DNA of 58,270 nucleotides, taken from assembly GCF_006440735.1 (NCBI RefSeq), contig NZ_VFUA01000030.1, positions 1-58,270 of the forward strand. Reading direction: 5' to 3'. The notes below the pieces were generated by a model. That model was not told where the DNA came from, did not search any database, and worked only from the letters and a program-made list of their open reading frames with translations. This DNA is from Mesorhizobium sp. B2-7-1 (lineage in GTDB: Bacteria > Pseudomonadota > Alphaproteobacteria > Rhizobiales > Rhizobiaceae). Within the stretch, counting starts at the first letter, position 1. Each line of letters opens with the position of its first letter. Of this stretch, positions 25,461 to 34,417 are shown in pieces. The position numbers and the translations under genes were made by a program.

Positions 25461-26090
25461 TCAGAGCGACCCTATCGCGGCAAGCAGCCCCTTGAGGTCC
25501 GCCGCGTCGCGCAGAGGCGACACCGAAAGCCCGCCCATCGTCGAGCCTTCGCCATCGACCAGCCAGCCGCGCTTGAGCCCGGCGCGCTGGCCGGCTTCGA
25601 TATCGGCCGGCTTGTCGCCGACGATCAGCGATCGCTCGAGATCAAGGCCGAGGCGGCGATCCGCCTCCAGCAGCATGCCCGGATTGGGCTTGCGCATCGG
25701 ATGGTCGGCAGCCGCTAGCGGACCCTTGCCGGCCTCGTGGTAGGCGCAGGCAAGCACCATGTCGACAAACGCGTTTTGTTCAGCCAAGAGGTCGAGCACG
25801 CGCCCGTTGACCCTGGCGAACGCATCCCAGCCGAAATAGCCGCGCGCGATGCCGGACTGGTTGGTGACGACAACGACCGGAATGCCGCGCTGGTTCGCGG
25901 CCTCGATCACCGGCGCGATGCCGTCGCGCAGCACCATGGCCGCCGGATCGTCGGGATAGCCGGTATCGACATTGATCGTGCCGTCACGGTCGAGGAACAG
26001 CGCCGGCCGGCCGGCAGACAAGTTCGCGGCGCTGGTTCGCTCGATCCACAGGCCGGGCTCGACAAGCGGAAAGCGCTTGCTCTCAGCCAT
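25461..26090 (-). CDS. gmhB: D-glycero-D-manno-heptose 1,7-bisphosphate phosphatase (HAD)
   Basis: A 209-residue HAD phosphatase that removes the C7 phosphate in heptose precursor synthesis. Motif I is LFLDRDGT, motif II TNQSG, and motif III/IV KPNPGM with VGDKPADIEAG. The zinc-binding CxH plus CxC loop of the E. coli enzyme is only partly present: C-A-Y-H is there but the second cysteine pair is not. Its start overlaps the end of gmhA by eight bases, so it is the last gene of gmhA-gmhB. The anomer preference cannot be read. Confidence 0.87.
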   Translation of the reverse strand: MAESKRFPLVEPGLWIERTSAANLSAGRPALFLDRDGTINVDTGYPDDPAAMVLRDGIAPVIEAANQRGIPVVVVTNQSGIARGYFGWDAFARVNGRVLDLLAEQNAFVDMVLACAYHEAGKGPLAAADHPMRKPNPGMLLEADRRLGLDLERSLIVGDKPADIEAGQRAGLKRGWLVDGEGSTMGGLSVSPLRDAADLKGLLAAIGSL

Positions 26091-26655
26091 TGCTGAGACG
26101 CGCTTCGACCGCTTCGCAGAGATAATGGTAGAGGCACAGATGCCCCTGCTGGATGATCGGCGTCGAGGTCGACGGCACGTTGAGCAGGATGTCGGTCAGC
26201 GGCTTGAGCTTGCCGCCGGTCTCGCCGGTCAGGCTGATCACCGTCATGCCCATCGCCCTCGCCTGCTCGGCCGCGGCAAGGATGCTCGGCGAATTGCCGC
26301 TGGTCGAGATGGCAAGCAGCACCGCCCCTTCCGACCCATGCGCCTCGACCTGGCGCGAGAAAACGGTATCGAAGCCGTAATCGTTACCCCAGGCCGTCAG
26401 CACCGCGGCGTTGGCCGGCAGCGCGATGACGTTGTAGGCCTTGCGCTCCTTCAGAAAGCGGCCGACCAGCTCGCCGGCGATGTGGATGGCATCGCTGGCC
26501 GAGCCGCCATTGCCGCAGATCAGCAAGGCCTTGCCGGACGACAGCGCCGTCACCGTCTTGTCCACGGCGCGCCCCATCTCGCTGGTCAGATCGCGCTCGA
26601 CCGTTGCTGTGATCGCGGCCGCGGAGCGGACCAGATAGTCGTTCAGTTCGGACAT
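26083..26655 (-). CDS. gmhA: Sedoheptulose 7-phosphate isomerase
   Basis: A 190-residue SIS-domain enzyme that turns sedoheptulose 7-phosphate into D-glycero-D-manno-heptose 7-phosphate, the first step of the LPS heptose pathway. CGNGGSASDAIHIAGELVGRF carries the phosphate-binding loop and the catalytic His/Glu environment; ISTSGNSPSILAA is the second SIS motif. It starts eight bases downstream of hldE, in one operon. Length is normal. Confidence 0.93.
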   Translation of the reverse strand: MSELNDYLVRSAAAITATVERDLTSEMGRAVDKTVTALSSGKALLICGNGGSASDAIHIAGELVGRFLKERKAYNVIALPANAAVLTAWGNDYGFDTVFSRQVEAHGSEGAVLLAISTSGNSPSILAAAEQARAMGMTVISLTGETGGKLKPLTDILLNVPSTSTPIIQQGHLCLYHYLCEAVEARLSNG

Positions 26656-26663
26656 GAAATCCC

Positions 26664-28148
26664 TCAGTTTGCGGCGCGCATCTTACCGATCGTGTTGGTC
26701 GTGCTCTTGCCGGCGACGAGATCGACCAGCACCACGCGCCCGCCCGCCTTCTGCACCACATCGGCGCCGACAACGGTCTCGACCGTGTAGTCCGCGCCCT
26801 TGACCAGGATGTCGGGCAGCAGCGCCTCGATGAGCTTCAGCGGCGTGTCTTCCTCGAAGACGACGACAGCATCGACCGAGGCAAGCGCGGCCAGCACGCA
26901 GGCGCGGTCGTGCTGGTTGTTGACCGGGCGCCCCGCCCCCTTCAGCCGGCGCACCGAGGCATCGCTGTTGAGGCCGAGCACCAGCCGGTCGCACTGGCTG
27001 CGCGCGGCATGCAGCAGGCTGACATGCCCGGCGTGCAGGATGTCGAAACAGCCATTGGTGAAACCGACGGTCAGCCCCTCTTGCTTCCAGGCCGCGACCA
27101 TCCTGGCCGCGGCGTTGGCGTCGAGAATGGCATCCGTATGAGCCGTCGGCCCGTGCGAGCGGAACAGCGCGCCCGACAGTTCCTCGACATTGAGCCGCGC
27201 CGTGCCGCGTTTTCCGACCACGACGCCGCCGGCCGCATTGGCGATGACAGCCGCATGCACCCGATCGGCGCCGGCGGCGAGCGACAGGGCGAAACTGGCG
27301 ATGACCGTGTCGCCGGCGCCGGAAACGTCGAACACTTCGCGCGCCTGGGTGGAGATGTGGCGGGCATCCTCGGCCGAGACCACGCTCATGCCCTTCTCGC
27401 TGCGCGTGGCGACGATGAACTCGAAATCATGCGCGGCGATCAGGTCGCGCGCCGCGGCGACGATCTCGTCGTCGCCGAACACCTTGCACCCGACCGCCTC
27501 GCCGAGCTCCTTGCGGTTCGGCGTCACCGCGGTGGCACCGGCATAGCGCGCGTAGTCGCGCCCCTTCGGGTCGACCAGCACCGGCTTGCCGGCATCGCGG
27601 CAGATCGCGATCAGCTCGCCCGCGACGCCCTCGAGCAGAATGCCCTTGCCGTAGTCGGAGAGGATGACGATGTCGGCGCGGCCAAGCGCCGCCTGGAAAT
27701 GGTCGATGAGCTTCGCCCGCTCGGTGGAAGTGAGCGACTTGATCTCTTCCTCGTCGAAACGCAGCACCTGCTGGTTGAGCGCGCTGAAGCGGCTTTTCGA
27801 CGATGTCATGCGGTCCCGGCGCTGCAGGAGCCCGTCGGTGTCGACGCCGATCTCGCCCAGCATGCGCATCAGATTGTTGCCCGCCTGGTCGGTGCCGATC
27901 ACCGACACGGGGATCGCGGCCGCGCCGAGCGCAACGATGTTGGAGACGACATTGCCGGCGCCGCCCATGTTCAGCGTCTCGCCCTTGCCATGCAGAACGG
28001 GGATCGGGGCTTCCGGCGAGATGCGCTCGATCACCCCGCTGACGAAGCGGTCGAGGATGAAATCGCCCACCACCAGCACGGTGACGTCGCCGAACCGGGC
28101 GATGGTGCGATGCAAAGGTTCCGGAGAAGGCGGATTGTGCTGGATCAT
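26664..28148 (-). CDS. hldE: Bifunctional heptose 7-phosphate kinase / heptose 1-phosphate adenylyltransferase
   Basis: A 494-residue two-domain enzyme. The first about 330 residues are a ribokinase-type kinase (VVGDFILDRFV near the start, GAGDTVIASFALSLAAG with the catalytic Asp). The C-terminal part is a cytidylyltransferase-like domain with GFTNGCFDILHAGHVSLL, holding the HxGH nucleotide-binding motif. The fused form does both the 1-phosphorylation and the adenylylation of the heptose. It heads the hldE-gmhA-gmhB operon. Confidence 0.95.
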   Translation of the reverse strand: MIQHNPPSPEPLHRTIARFGDVTVLVVGDFILDRFVSGVIERISPEAPIPVLHGKGETLNMGGAGNVVSNIVALGAAAIPVSVIGTDQAGNNLMRMLGEIGVDTDGLLQRRDRMTSSKSRFSALNQQVLRFDEEEIKSLTSTERAKLIDHFQAALGRADIVILSDYGKGILLEGVAGELIAICRDAGKPVLVDPKGRDYARYAGATAVTPNRKELGEAVGCKVFGDDEIVAAARDLIAAHDFEFIVATRSEKGMSVVSAEDARHISTQAREVFDVSGAGDTVIASFALSLAAGADRVHAAVIANAAGGVVVGKRGTARLNVEELSGALFRSHGPTAHTDAILDANAAARMVAAWKQEGLTVGFTNGCFDILHAGHVSLLHAARSQCDRLVLGLNSDASVRRLKGAGRPVNNQHDRACVLAALASVDAVVVFEEDTPLKLIEALLPDILVKGADYTVETVVGADVVQKAGGRVVLVDLVAGKSTTNTIGKMRAAN

Positions 28149-28301
28149 CTCACTCGAGCTATGCCTGAAGACGGCCGGACTTGATTAGAATTCAGCGCCG
28201 GAATTGTGGCGTGGGCTACTCAAGGCGATGCCGATATACCGCAATTCGGGCGAGCGCAACGGCAGGCCCGGCGCGGAACCCAGCCGGAGGCAGCCGGGCG
28301 A

Positions 28302-28934
28302 TCAGCTCCTCTGCAGGGCGACATGGACACCGAGGCCGACCAGCACGGCGCCGCCCGCGCGCTGCATCAGCCGCTGCGCGCGTCCCGAACGCCGCAGCCG
28401 CGCAATCATCGCGCCGGCAAGGAAGACGCAAACGATGTCGGCGGAGGAGAACATCAGGTTGACGATGGTTCCAAGCACGACGAACTGCAGCCAGACCGGA
28501 AACGCGGCCGAGGCGTCGATGAATTGCGGCAGGAACGCCATGAAGAAGATCGCCGTCTTGGGATTGAGCACTTCGACCGTGATGCTCTCGAAAAATGCGC
28601 GACGGGCCGATTTACGCTCGATCGCGGGCAGAGCTGTATCGCCATCCGTCCGTTTGCGGAACATGGAGACGCCGAGCCAAATCAGGTAGAGCGCGCCGCC
28701 GAGCTTGACCGCCAGATAGAGCGGCGGCACGGCGTGAAACAGCACCGACAGGCCGGCGGCGGCCGCGAAGACATGGAAATAACCGCCAAGGTGAATGCCG
28801 AGTGCCGCCGTCAGCCCCGACCAACGGCCGCGCGCTATCGTCTGCGCAGCGGCGTAGAGCATGGCGGGACCGGGAATGTAGGCGAAGATCGCGGTGGTGG
28901 CGAAAAACGCGATCAGCAATTCGGTCGACGGCAT
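28302..28934 (-). CDS. LysE/RhtB family amino-acid exporter
   Basis: A 210-residue membrane protein with six predicted helices. The family pattern is present: FIPGPAM-like AYIPGPAMLYAAAQT near the start, GIHLGGYFHVFAAAAG, LIWLGVSMFRK and NPKTAIFFMAFLPQFID. It exports an unknown amino acid or homoserine-lactone-like solute. It sits between the two heptose operons and has no obvious link with them. Confidence 0.88.
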   Translation of the reverse strand: MPSTELLIAFFATTAIFAYIPGPAMLYAAAQTIARGRWSGLTAALGIHLGGYFHVFAAAAGLSVLFHAVPPLYLAVKLGGALYLIWLGVSMFRKRTDGDTALPAIERKSARRAFFESITVEVLNPKTAIFFMAFLPQFIDASAAFPVWLQFVVLGTIVNLMFSSADIVCVFLAGAMIARLRRSGRAQRLMQRAGGAVLVGLGVHVALQRS

Positions 28935-28981
28935 CTTGGACCCTCATGATCCGGATATCGCCAGACGTCGGCGGCTATGGC

Positions 28982-29218
28982 CTAATCACGGTCCAGCTCG
29001 GCAGTGTATTGCTCGAGCATCTCGACATGTTCGGCCGGAGCGTCCTTCGCCGCGTAGACGCGGCGGCCATCGTTGGCGAAGCGAGCCTCGTAAGTTTCGA
29101 TGCTCATCAGGACGTATCTCGGCTTGTTGTGACGAGTGATGGAGACAGGCTGCTGGCTCGCCGCCGCAAGCACATCTCCGAGATTTTGTTTCAGATCGGT
29201 CGACGGATAGTGTTTCAT
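28982..29218 (-). CDS. Phd/YefM-type antitoxin, orphan
   Basis: A 78-residue protein with the Phd/YefM N-terminal pattern: TDLKQNLGDVLAAASQQPVSITRHNKPRYVLMSIETYE. The C-terminal third, which would bind the toxin, is short and charged. No toxin gene follows: the next gene downstream is the LysE exporter. It may be a solitary antitoxin or a repressor. Upstream are three evenly spaced AGACA repeats that could be its operator. Confidence 0.8.
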   Translation of the reverse strand: MKHYPSTDLKQNLGDVLAAASQQPVSITRHNKPRYVLMSIETYEARFANDGRRVYAAKDAPAEHVEMLEQYTAELDRD

Positions 29219-29241
29219 GGGCGCTCCGTTTTGTACATAAT

Positions 29242-29268
29242 AGACAAAAAAGACAAAATAGACAAGAA
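29242..29268. promoter_or_regulatory. Three 9-bp direct repeats upstream of the Phd-type gene
   Basis: AGACAAAAA, AGACAAAAT and AGACAAGAA follow each other with an exact 9-base period, 24 bases upstream of the antitoxin ATG. The AT-rich TACATAATAG next to them may include the promoter. Binding by the Phd protein is an inference from position. Confidence 0.45.
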
Positions 29269-29359
29269 CGAGGGACCATGAGACGGGCAGCGCCTGCTTT
29301 ATCGACAGCCCAGCCCACCTCCCCTATAAGAGCCGGAATCGTAAGCAGCAGAGGCCTTC

Positions 29360-30310
29360 ATGATCATCGTCACGGGCGGCGCCGGCATGATCGGCTCCAA
29401 CATCGTCGCCGCGCTCAACGCCGGGGGCCATGACGACATCGTCGTCGTCGACGACCTCACCGACGGTCACAAGATCGCCAACCTGGCTGACCTTCGCATC
29501 GCCGACTATCTCGACAAGGACGAATTTCTCGCCCGGCTCGAGGACGGCGGGCTCGGCCGCATCGAAGCCGTCTTCCATCAGGGCGCCTGCTCGACCACCA
29601 CCGAATGGAACGGCAAGTTCATGATGGAGGTGAACTACGCCTATTCGAAGCGGCTCCTGCATGCCTGCCTGAAGCTGCGGGTGCCCTTCCTCTATGCCTC
29701 GTCGGCTTCGGTCTATGGCGGCGGCAGCGAATTTCGCGAGGAGCCCGACTTCGAGCGCCCGCTCAACGTCTATGCCTATTCGAAAAAGCTGTTCGACGAT
29801 TACGTCCGCCGCACCGTCTTCGATACCGATCATTCGCAGGTCGCCGGCCTGCGCTATTTCAACGTCTACGGGCCGCGCGAGGCGCATAAGGGCGCCATGG
29901 CTTCCGTCGCCTTCCATCTGTTCAACCAGGTCGAGCGCGGCGAAAACCCGAAGCTGTTCGGCGCCTATGGCGACTTCGGACCCGGCGAGCAGAGCCGCGA
30001 CTTCATCCATGTCGGCGACGTCGCGGAGGTCAATCTGTGGCTGTGGAAACGCGGCTTGAGCGGCATCTTCAACTGCGGAACCGGCCGCGCCCAGCCGTTC
30101 CGCGCCATCGCCGAGACGGTGATCGACACGCTGGGCAAGGGCGAGATCGAGTTCATCCCCTTCCCCGACCATCTCAAGGGCAGCTACCAGAGTTTCACGC
30201 AGGCTGATATGTCCCGCTTGCGCGCGGCCGGCTACAATGGCCAATTCCGCACAGTCGAAACCGGCGTCAGGGACTATGTCGAATGGCTGAAGGCCCAACG
30301 ATCCTCGTGA
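29360..30310 (+). CDS. hldD: ADP-L-glycero-D-manno-heptose 6-epimerase
   Basis: A 316-residue short-chain dehydrogenase-type epimerase that converts the D,D- to the L,D-heptose nucleotide. The NADP motif is GGAGMIGSN, the catalytic YAYSKKLFD holds the Tyr-x-x-x-Lys pair, and [10 protein letters not shown] supplies the Ser. [20 protein letters not shown] is characteristic of HldD. It is the first gene of hldD-waaF-waaC and overlaps waaF by 28 bases. Confidence 0.95.
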   Translation: MIIVTGGAGMIGSNIVAALNAGGHDDIVVVDDLTDGHKIANLADLRIADYLDKDEFLARLEDGGLGRIEAVFHQGACSTTTEWNGKFMMEVNYAYSKRLLHACLKLRVPFLYASSASVYGGGSEFREEPDFERPLNVYAYSKKLFDDYVRRTVFDTDHSQVAGLRYFNVYGPREAHKGAMASVAFHLFNQVERGENPKLFGAYGDFGPGEQSRDFIHVGDVAEVNLWLWKRGLSGIFNCGTGRAQPFRAIAETVIDTLGKGEIEFIPFPDHLKGSYQSFTQADMSRLRAAGYNGQFRTVETGVRDYVEWLKAQRSS

Positions 30311-31290
30311 TCGGCCCACGCTGGGTGGGCGATATGGTCATGGCGCAGTGCCTGTTTGCGGCACTGAAGGAAAAACATCCGAATGCGGCGATCGACGTGC
30401 TGGCGCCGGCCTGGGCAGCACCTTTGGTCAGGCGCATGCCCGAGATACGCAGCCAGATCGACTTTCCGCTGATGCCGGGGGCGCTGGAATTCCGCAGCCG
30501 CAGGCGCTTCGGCCGCCTGCTGCGCGGCCGCTACGACATGGCCTATGTGCTACCGGGAAGCTGGAAGTCGGCCTTGATCCCGTTCTTTGCCCGCATCCCG
30601 CACCGCGTTGGCAATCTGCGCGAGATGCGCTACGGCCTGCTGACGGATGTCGTGCCGCTGCCCGAAGCGCTGAAGCGGCGCACGGCGCGCGCCTATTTCG
30701 GCCTCGCGCGCGGCGGCACCTTTCGCGCGCCGAAGCTAACCGTCGACTTGGCTAACCAGGCCGATCTGCTGGCGCGCTTCGGGCTGACCGGGAAGAAATT
30801 CGTCGCGCTCATGCCCGGCGCCGAATTCGGTCCCGCAAAACGCTGGCCGAGCGACCACTATGCCGGGCTTGCCCGGGACATGATGGCAAAGGGCCTGGGA
30901 GTCGCGCTGCTCGGCTCGAAGAACGATGCCGACGTGACGGCTGAGATCGCCGCACTTGCGCCGGGCGCGGTCGACCTCGCCGGCAAGACGCGGCTCGAGG
31001 ACGCCATCGACCTGATCGCCGCGGCGAAGCTGGCGGTCTCGAACGACAGCGGGCTGATGCATGTCGCGGCCGCCGTCGGCACGCCGATCGTCGCCGTCTA
31101 CGGTTCGACCTCGCCGGAAAACACGCCGCCGCTCAGCGAGCGCTCCGAACTGATCTGGCTGCATCTGTCCTGCTCGCCCTGCCACAAGAAGGTCTGCCCG
31201 CTCGGCCATCTCAACTGCCTGAAGACGCTCGATGTCGCCCGCGTCACGGCCGCGGCCGACCGCTTGCTCGAGGTTCCGGCGGCCGCATGA
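30283..31290 (+). CDS. waaF: Lipopolysaccharide heptosyltransferase II
   Basis: A 335-residue GT9 glycosyltransferase that adds heptose to the inner core using ADP-L-glycero-D-manno-heptose. The nucleotide-binding part [32 protein letters not shown] is intact, and [13 protein letters not shown], the usual WaaF segment, is visible. The Cys-rich stretch [17 protein letters not shown] near the end is typical of WaaF. Its start lies within the hldD end and its stop overlaps the waaC start by four bases. Confidence 0.92.
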   Translation: MAEGPTILVIGPRWVGDMVMAQCLFAALKEKHPNAAIDVLAPAWAAPLVRRMPEIRSQIDFPLMPGALEFRSRRRFGRLLRGRYDMAYVLPGSWKSALIPFFARIPHRVGNLREMRYGLLTDVVPLPEALKRRTARAYFGLARGGTFRAPKLTVDLANQADLLARFGLTGKKFVALMPGAEFGPAKRWPSDHYAGLARDMMAKGLGVALLGSKNDADVTAEIAALAPGAVDLAGKTRLEDAIDLIAAAKLAVSNDSGLMHVAAAVGTPIVAVYGSTSPENTPPLSERSELIWLHLSCSPCHKKVCPLGHLNCLKTLDVARVTAAADRLLEVPAAA

Positions 31291-32288
31291 AAGTGCTGAT
31301 CGTCAAGACATCGTCGATGGGCGATGTCATCCACACTTTTCCCGCCGTCGAGGACGCGGTGCGCAACCGCCCCGACATAGATTTCGACTGGTGCGTGGAG
31401 GAGCCGTTTGCCGGCATCGTGGCGCTGCATCCGGCGATCGGCACCATCCACAGGGTGGCGGTCCGGCGCTGGCGCAAGCGACCGCTTGACGGCGGCACGT
31501 GGCGCGAGATGGCCGGGTTGCGCAAAGCGCTCCGCGCCTCCCGCTACGATCTTGTCATCGACGCCCAAGGCTTGTTGAAGTCGGCCCTGGTCGCCATCCA
31601 GGCCGGCGCGCCGATAGCCGGCTTCGATCGGGCCGGCGCCCGCGAGCCTTCGGCAACGCTGTTTTACCAACACAAATACGCCGTGCCGCGCGACCTGCAC
31701 GCCATCGAGCGAACCAGACGGCTGTTCGGCCTGGCGCTTGGCTATCAGCCCGACCTGTCGGCGCTCGAGTCAGGCATCGTGCCACCGGCGGGCGGCCTGC
31801 CTGGCGTTGAAGGCAGAACCGCCTTCCTGCTGCACGGCACCAGCCGCGAAGACAAGAAATGGTCGGTCGAGAACTGGATCGAAACCGCGCGCCGACTGGC
31901 CGACCGGCAATTCACGCCGGTGGTCACCTGGTCGAACGAGACGGAAAGGAAGGTGGCGCAAGCCGTTGCCGCGGCCGTGCCCGAGACGGTGCTGGTTGCG
32001 AAATCGCCGCTGGCGGACATCGCCGCGATCCTTGGCCGCTCGACGCTGGTCATCGGCGCCGACACCGGCCTCACTCACCTCGCCAGCGCCTTCGGCCTGC
32101 CTACGGTCGCCATCTTCTTGGCGACGGAGCCGGGCCTCACGGGCCCGCGCGGGCCGTTTGCGTCGACGCTGCTTGCGCCGGCCGACAGCAAGGTAACGCC
32201 TGCTGAGGTGATGGCGGAGGCTGAGCGCCTGCTGGCGCAGCGCGCTATCTCCCCCCTTGTGGGGGAGAATGGATTTTCACGGCCTTAG
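31287..32288 (+). CDS. waaC: Lipopolysaccharide heptosyltransferase I
   Basis: A 333-residue GT9 enzyme that adds the first heptose to Kdo-lipid A. It has [21 protein letters not shown] at the start, LLHGTSREDKKW in the middle and VIGADTGLTHLASAFGLPTVAIF near the end. The last about 13 residues (ISPLVGENGFSRP) are coded by the start of a palindromic element, so the natural C-terminus has been extended or replaced by repeat sequence. Function should be intact because this lies outside the catalytic core. Confidence 0.92.
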   Translation: MKVLIVKTSSMGDVIHTFPAVEDAVRNRPDIDFDWCVEEPFAGIVALHPAIGTIHRVAVRRWRKRPLDGGTWREMAGLRKALRASRYDLVIDAQGLLKSALVAIQAGAPIAGFDRAGAREPSATLFYQHKYAVPRDLHAIERTRRLFGLALGYQPDLSALESGIVPPAGGLPGVEGRTAFLLHGTSREDKKWSVENWIETARRLADRQFTPVVTWSNETERKVAQAVAAAVPETVLVAKSPLADIAAILGRSTLVIGADTGLTHLASAFGLPTVAIFLATEPGLTGPRGPFASTLLAPADSKVTPAEVMAEAERLLAQRAISPLVGENGFSRP

Positions 32289-32459
32289 CCGGAGCACTTC
32301 GCGGAGGCTAAGTCGTAGAAAATCCAAGAGAGGGGATTTCGTAGGGCGCAGGCGTCACGTCCTCATAAGGCGGCGCTATCCCCTCACTTGCGATTTCTAA
32401 CACTTAGCCTTCGGCTAAGATCTTGAAACCGCTTTCTCCCCCACAAGGGGGAGATTGGG
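32249..32459. repeat. Palindromic element overlapping the waaC 3' end
   Basis: The element is bounded by CTCCCCCCTTGTGGGGGAG and, at the other end, CTCCCCCACAAGGGGGAG, which are complementary. The roughly 170-base interior has two smaller hairpins (CTTAGCCGGAG..CGGAGGCTAAG and CTTAGCCTTCGGCTAAG). It overlaps the last 13 codons of waaC and ends just before the greA stop. It is related to the element at 2174-2332 by its CTCCCCC/GGGGGAG palindromes. Confidence 0.7.
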
Positions 32460-32461
32460 AG

Positions 32462-32935
32462 CTAAATAAACTGCACCTGGACGATCTCGTACCCGCGGGC
32501 GCCGCCCGGTGCGTTGACCTCGATCGCGTCGCCGACTTCCTTGCCGATCAGTGCACGCGCGATCGGCGATGAGATCGAGATGCGGCCGGACTTCACGTCC
32601 GCTTCCTGGTCGCCGACAATCTGATAGGTCTTCTTTTCCTCGGTGTCCTCGTCGACGAGCACCACGGTCGCGCCGAACTTCACCTTGTCGCCGGAAAGCT
32701 TGGAGACGTCGATGACTTCGGCCCGCGCGATCAGGTCCTCGAGTTCGTTGATGCGGCCTTCATTGTGGCTCTGCGACTCTTTCGCCGCGTGATATTCGGC
32801 ATTTTCGGACAGGTCGCCATGCGAGCGCGCTTCGGAAATCGCCTCGATGATCCGCGGACGCTCCTCTTGCTGGCGCCAACGCAGTTCTTCCTTCAATGAC
32901 GCGAACCCCTCGCCTGTCATCGGGACCTTGATCAT
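32462..32935 (-). CDS. greA: Transcription elongation factor GreA
   Basis: A 157-residue protein that rescues backtracked RNA polymerase by stimulating transcript cleavage. The N-terminal coiled coil ends in [14 protein letters not shown], which carries the acidic tip residues that enter the polymerase secondary channel. The C-terminal FKBP-like domain has [41 protein letters not shown] 32935 gives the usual MIKVPMT beginning. It converges with waaC across the palindromic element. Confidence 0.95.
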   Translation of the reverse strand: MIKVPMTGEGFASLKEELRWRQQEERPRIIEAISEARSHGDLSENAEYHAAKESQSHNEGRINELEDLIARAEVIDVSKLSGDKVKFGATVVLVDEDTEEKKTYQIVGDQEADVKSGRISISSPIARALIGKEVGDAIEVNAPGGARGYEIVQVQFI

Positions 32936-33143
32936 ATGCCTGACCTTTCCTGCCGCCACCCCCGGTTTCGGGAGCGGCCTTGTCAAATGGGTACAAAAAG
33001 AAAACGGTCCGGCAGCCTCGGGCTAACGGAACCGTCTCACCACAATTTCCCTGAATATAGCGATCTTGGCGCGATTTTCACGCCCAAAAATGAAATTCGG
33101 CAAAATGATCACCGCTTTCGCGGGCCGTTGACCAGCGGCGGAC

Positions 33144-33182
33144 AGCAAAAAAACCGGCCGTGATCGCTCACAGCCGGTTTGA
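33144..33182 (-). terminator. Intrinsic terminator of the TPR gene
   Basis: On the minus strand AACCGGCT and GCCGGTT form a stem with a 13-base loop, followed by seven T residues (33147-33153). It lies about 20 bases after the TPR protein stop codon. Confidence 0.75.
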
Positions 33183-33200
33183 GGAGCGTCGAAGCCCTGT

Positions 33201-33737
33201 TCAGCTCCTCAGGAAATGGTCGATCTGCTCGGACAGCATGCCGTATTCGCGCGAGCCCTTGCCGGTCCGCTTCTCGATTTCCTGGAGCTGCTGCTGGGCG
33301 CCGGCAAGATCGCCGATCTGCAGATGCGCCTCGCCGAGATATTCGCGCACCAGCGTGTAGTTCGGGTCGATGCGAAGCGCTTCCTCGTAATAGCCGAGGC
33401 CGACCGTGACGCGGCCGGAATGGCGGTGCGAGTAGCCGAGATAGTTGAGGATGCGCGGATCCTGCTTGTTGGCGGCGAGCGTCAGCACCGAGATCGCCTC
33501 GTCATAGCGCCCGGCCATCGCCAGGTCATGGCCGGCCTCATAGATACTGTCGTCGTCCAGCATGCCATATTGCGGCTTTACGCATTTGTTCTTCTTCTTG
33601 TCCCAGACCTCACCCTTCTTGCAGGTGGTGGTCGTCTGGCCACCGCTACTTCCACCTTCACCGGCCGTATAAGCCGGCGCTACGAACAGCGGCAGCGCCG
33701 CGATAGCCATGACCTGAACAAGCAAACGTCTGCGCAT
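33201..33737 (-). CDS. Secreted tetratricopeptide-repeat protein
   Basis: A 178-residue protein with a signal peptide (RRRLLVQVMAIAALPLFVAPAYTA), a short Gly/Thr-rich linker with CKKGEVWDKKKNKC, and two to three TPR units (AMAGRYDEAISVLTLAANKQDPRILNYLGYSHRHSGRVTVGLGYYEEALRIDP is spread over the first two). The lone cysteine pair in the linker may form a disulfide. A GGAGG-spaced ATG at 33737 is preferred over one four codons earlier. It is periplasmic and probably a protein-binding scaffold; the partner is unknown. Confidence 0.8.
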   Translation of the reverse strand: MRRRLLVQVMAIAALPLFVAPAYTAGEGGSSGGQTTTTCKKGEVWDKKKNKCVKPQYGMLDDDSIYEAGHDLAMAGRYDEAISVLTLAANKQDPRILNYLGYSHRHSGRVTVGLGYYEEALRIDPNYTLVREYLGEAHLQIGDLAGAQQQLQEIEKRTGKGSREYGMLSEQIDHFLRS

Positions 33738-33915
33738 CGAAGCCTCCATGAGCGTGACAATGGCAGATTAACGCCGCTCTGGCGCGGTTTCATCCCGAAA
33801 TGCGGGCGGCTGCCGAACTATTTTGAACGGCCGGAAAGAAGCCGTTACCTGCGGACGTGACGCGCGCTTTAATTCCGCTATCATCGGGACCAAGCGCATC
33901 ACGTGGAGAAGGACC

Positions 33916-34341
33916 GTGCAGCAGCGCCTCGAGAAGGAGTGGGAACTTTCGATCGATCCGGACACCGTGCGCCTGTTCATCCTCAAGGCGAAGGCATTGA
34001 GCGCCGCCGTCAACGAGGACTATGACGACGGCGCCGAGCATGAGGTCGAGTTCGACGGCGACACGCATGCCAGCCATCACCATGACGGCCTTGTCGAGGA
34101 AGCCTCGGAAGACCTCACCGAAGAAGAATTCCGCGAGTTGATCAACGATCTCAACATCGACGAGGCGGCCGAGCTGATCGCGCTCGCCTGGGTTGGGCGC
34201 GGCGACTACGACGCATCCGAATGGGCGGACGCGGTGGCCGCCGCCAGGGAGCGTCCCAGGAAGCGCACGGCCAAATACCTGCTCGGCCTGCCGATGCTCG
34301 CCGACTGGCTGGAGGAAGGCCTTGAAGCCATCGGCGCGTAA
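33916..34341 (+). CDS. DUF3775 domain protein
   Basis: A 141-residue acidic cytoplasmic protein. The DUF3775 region is visible in LTEEEFRELINDLNIDEAAELIALAWVGRGDYDASEWADAVAAARERPRKRTAKYLLGLPMLADWLEEGL. A His-rich stretch (HASHHHDG) precedes it. I prefer GTG 33916 after GGAGAAGG; no ATG has a better site. The function of the family is unknown. It converges with nothing and is followed at 77 bases by the extensin-like gene. Confidence 0.75.
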   Translation: MQQRLEKEWELSIDPDTVRLFILKAKALSAAVNEDYDDGAEHEVEFDGDTHASHHHDGLVEEASEDLTEEEFRELINDLNIDEAAELIALAWVGRGDYDASEWADAVAAARERPRKRTAKYLLGLPMLADWLEEGLEAIGA

Positions 34342-34417
34342 CGCGCCGGTAACCGATTGTGATCGGCAAGGCGGGCCTGCGCAGGCAACTTCGCAACGCG
34401 ACCGCCGTTTCCGGGCG

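Noticed and set aside
26910..28184. A 424-codon open frame on the plus strand
   Set aside because: Antisense to hldE, with no recognisable product.
25461..32288. A capsule or septacidin-like nucleotide-heptose natural product cluster
   Set aside because: All genes fit the ordinary LPS inner-core route, including waaC and waaF; no tailoring enzymes are present.
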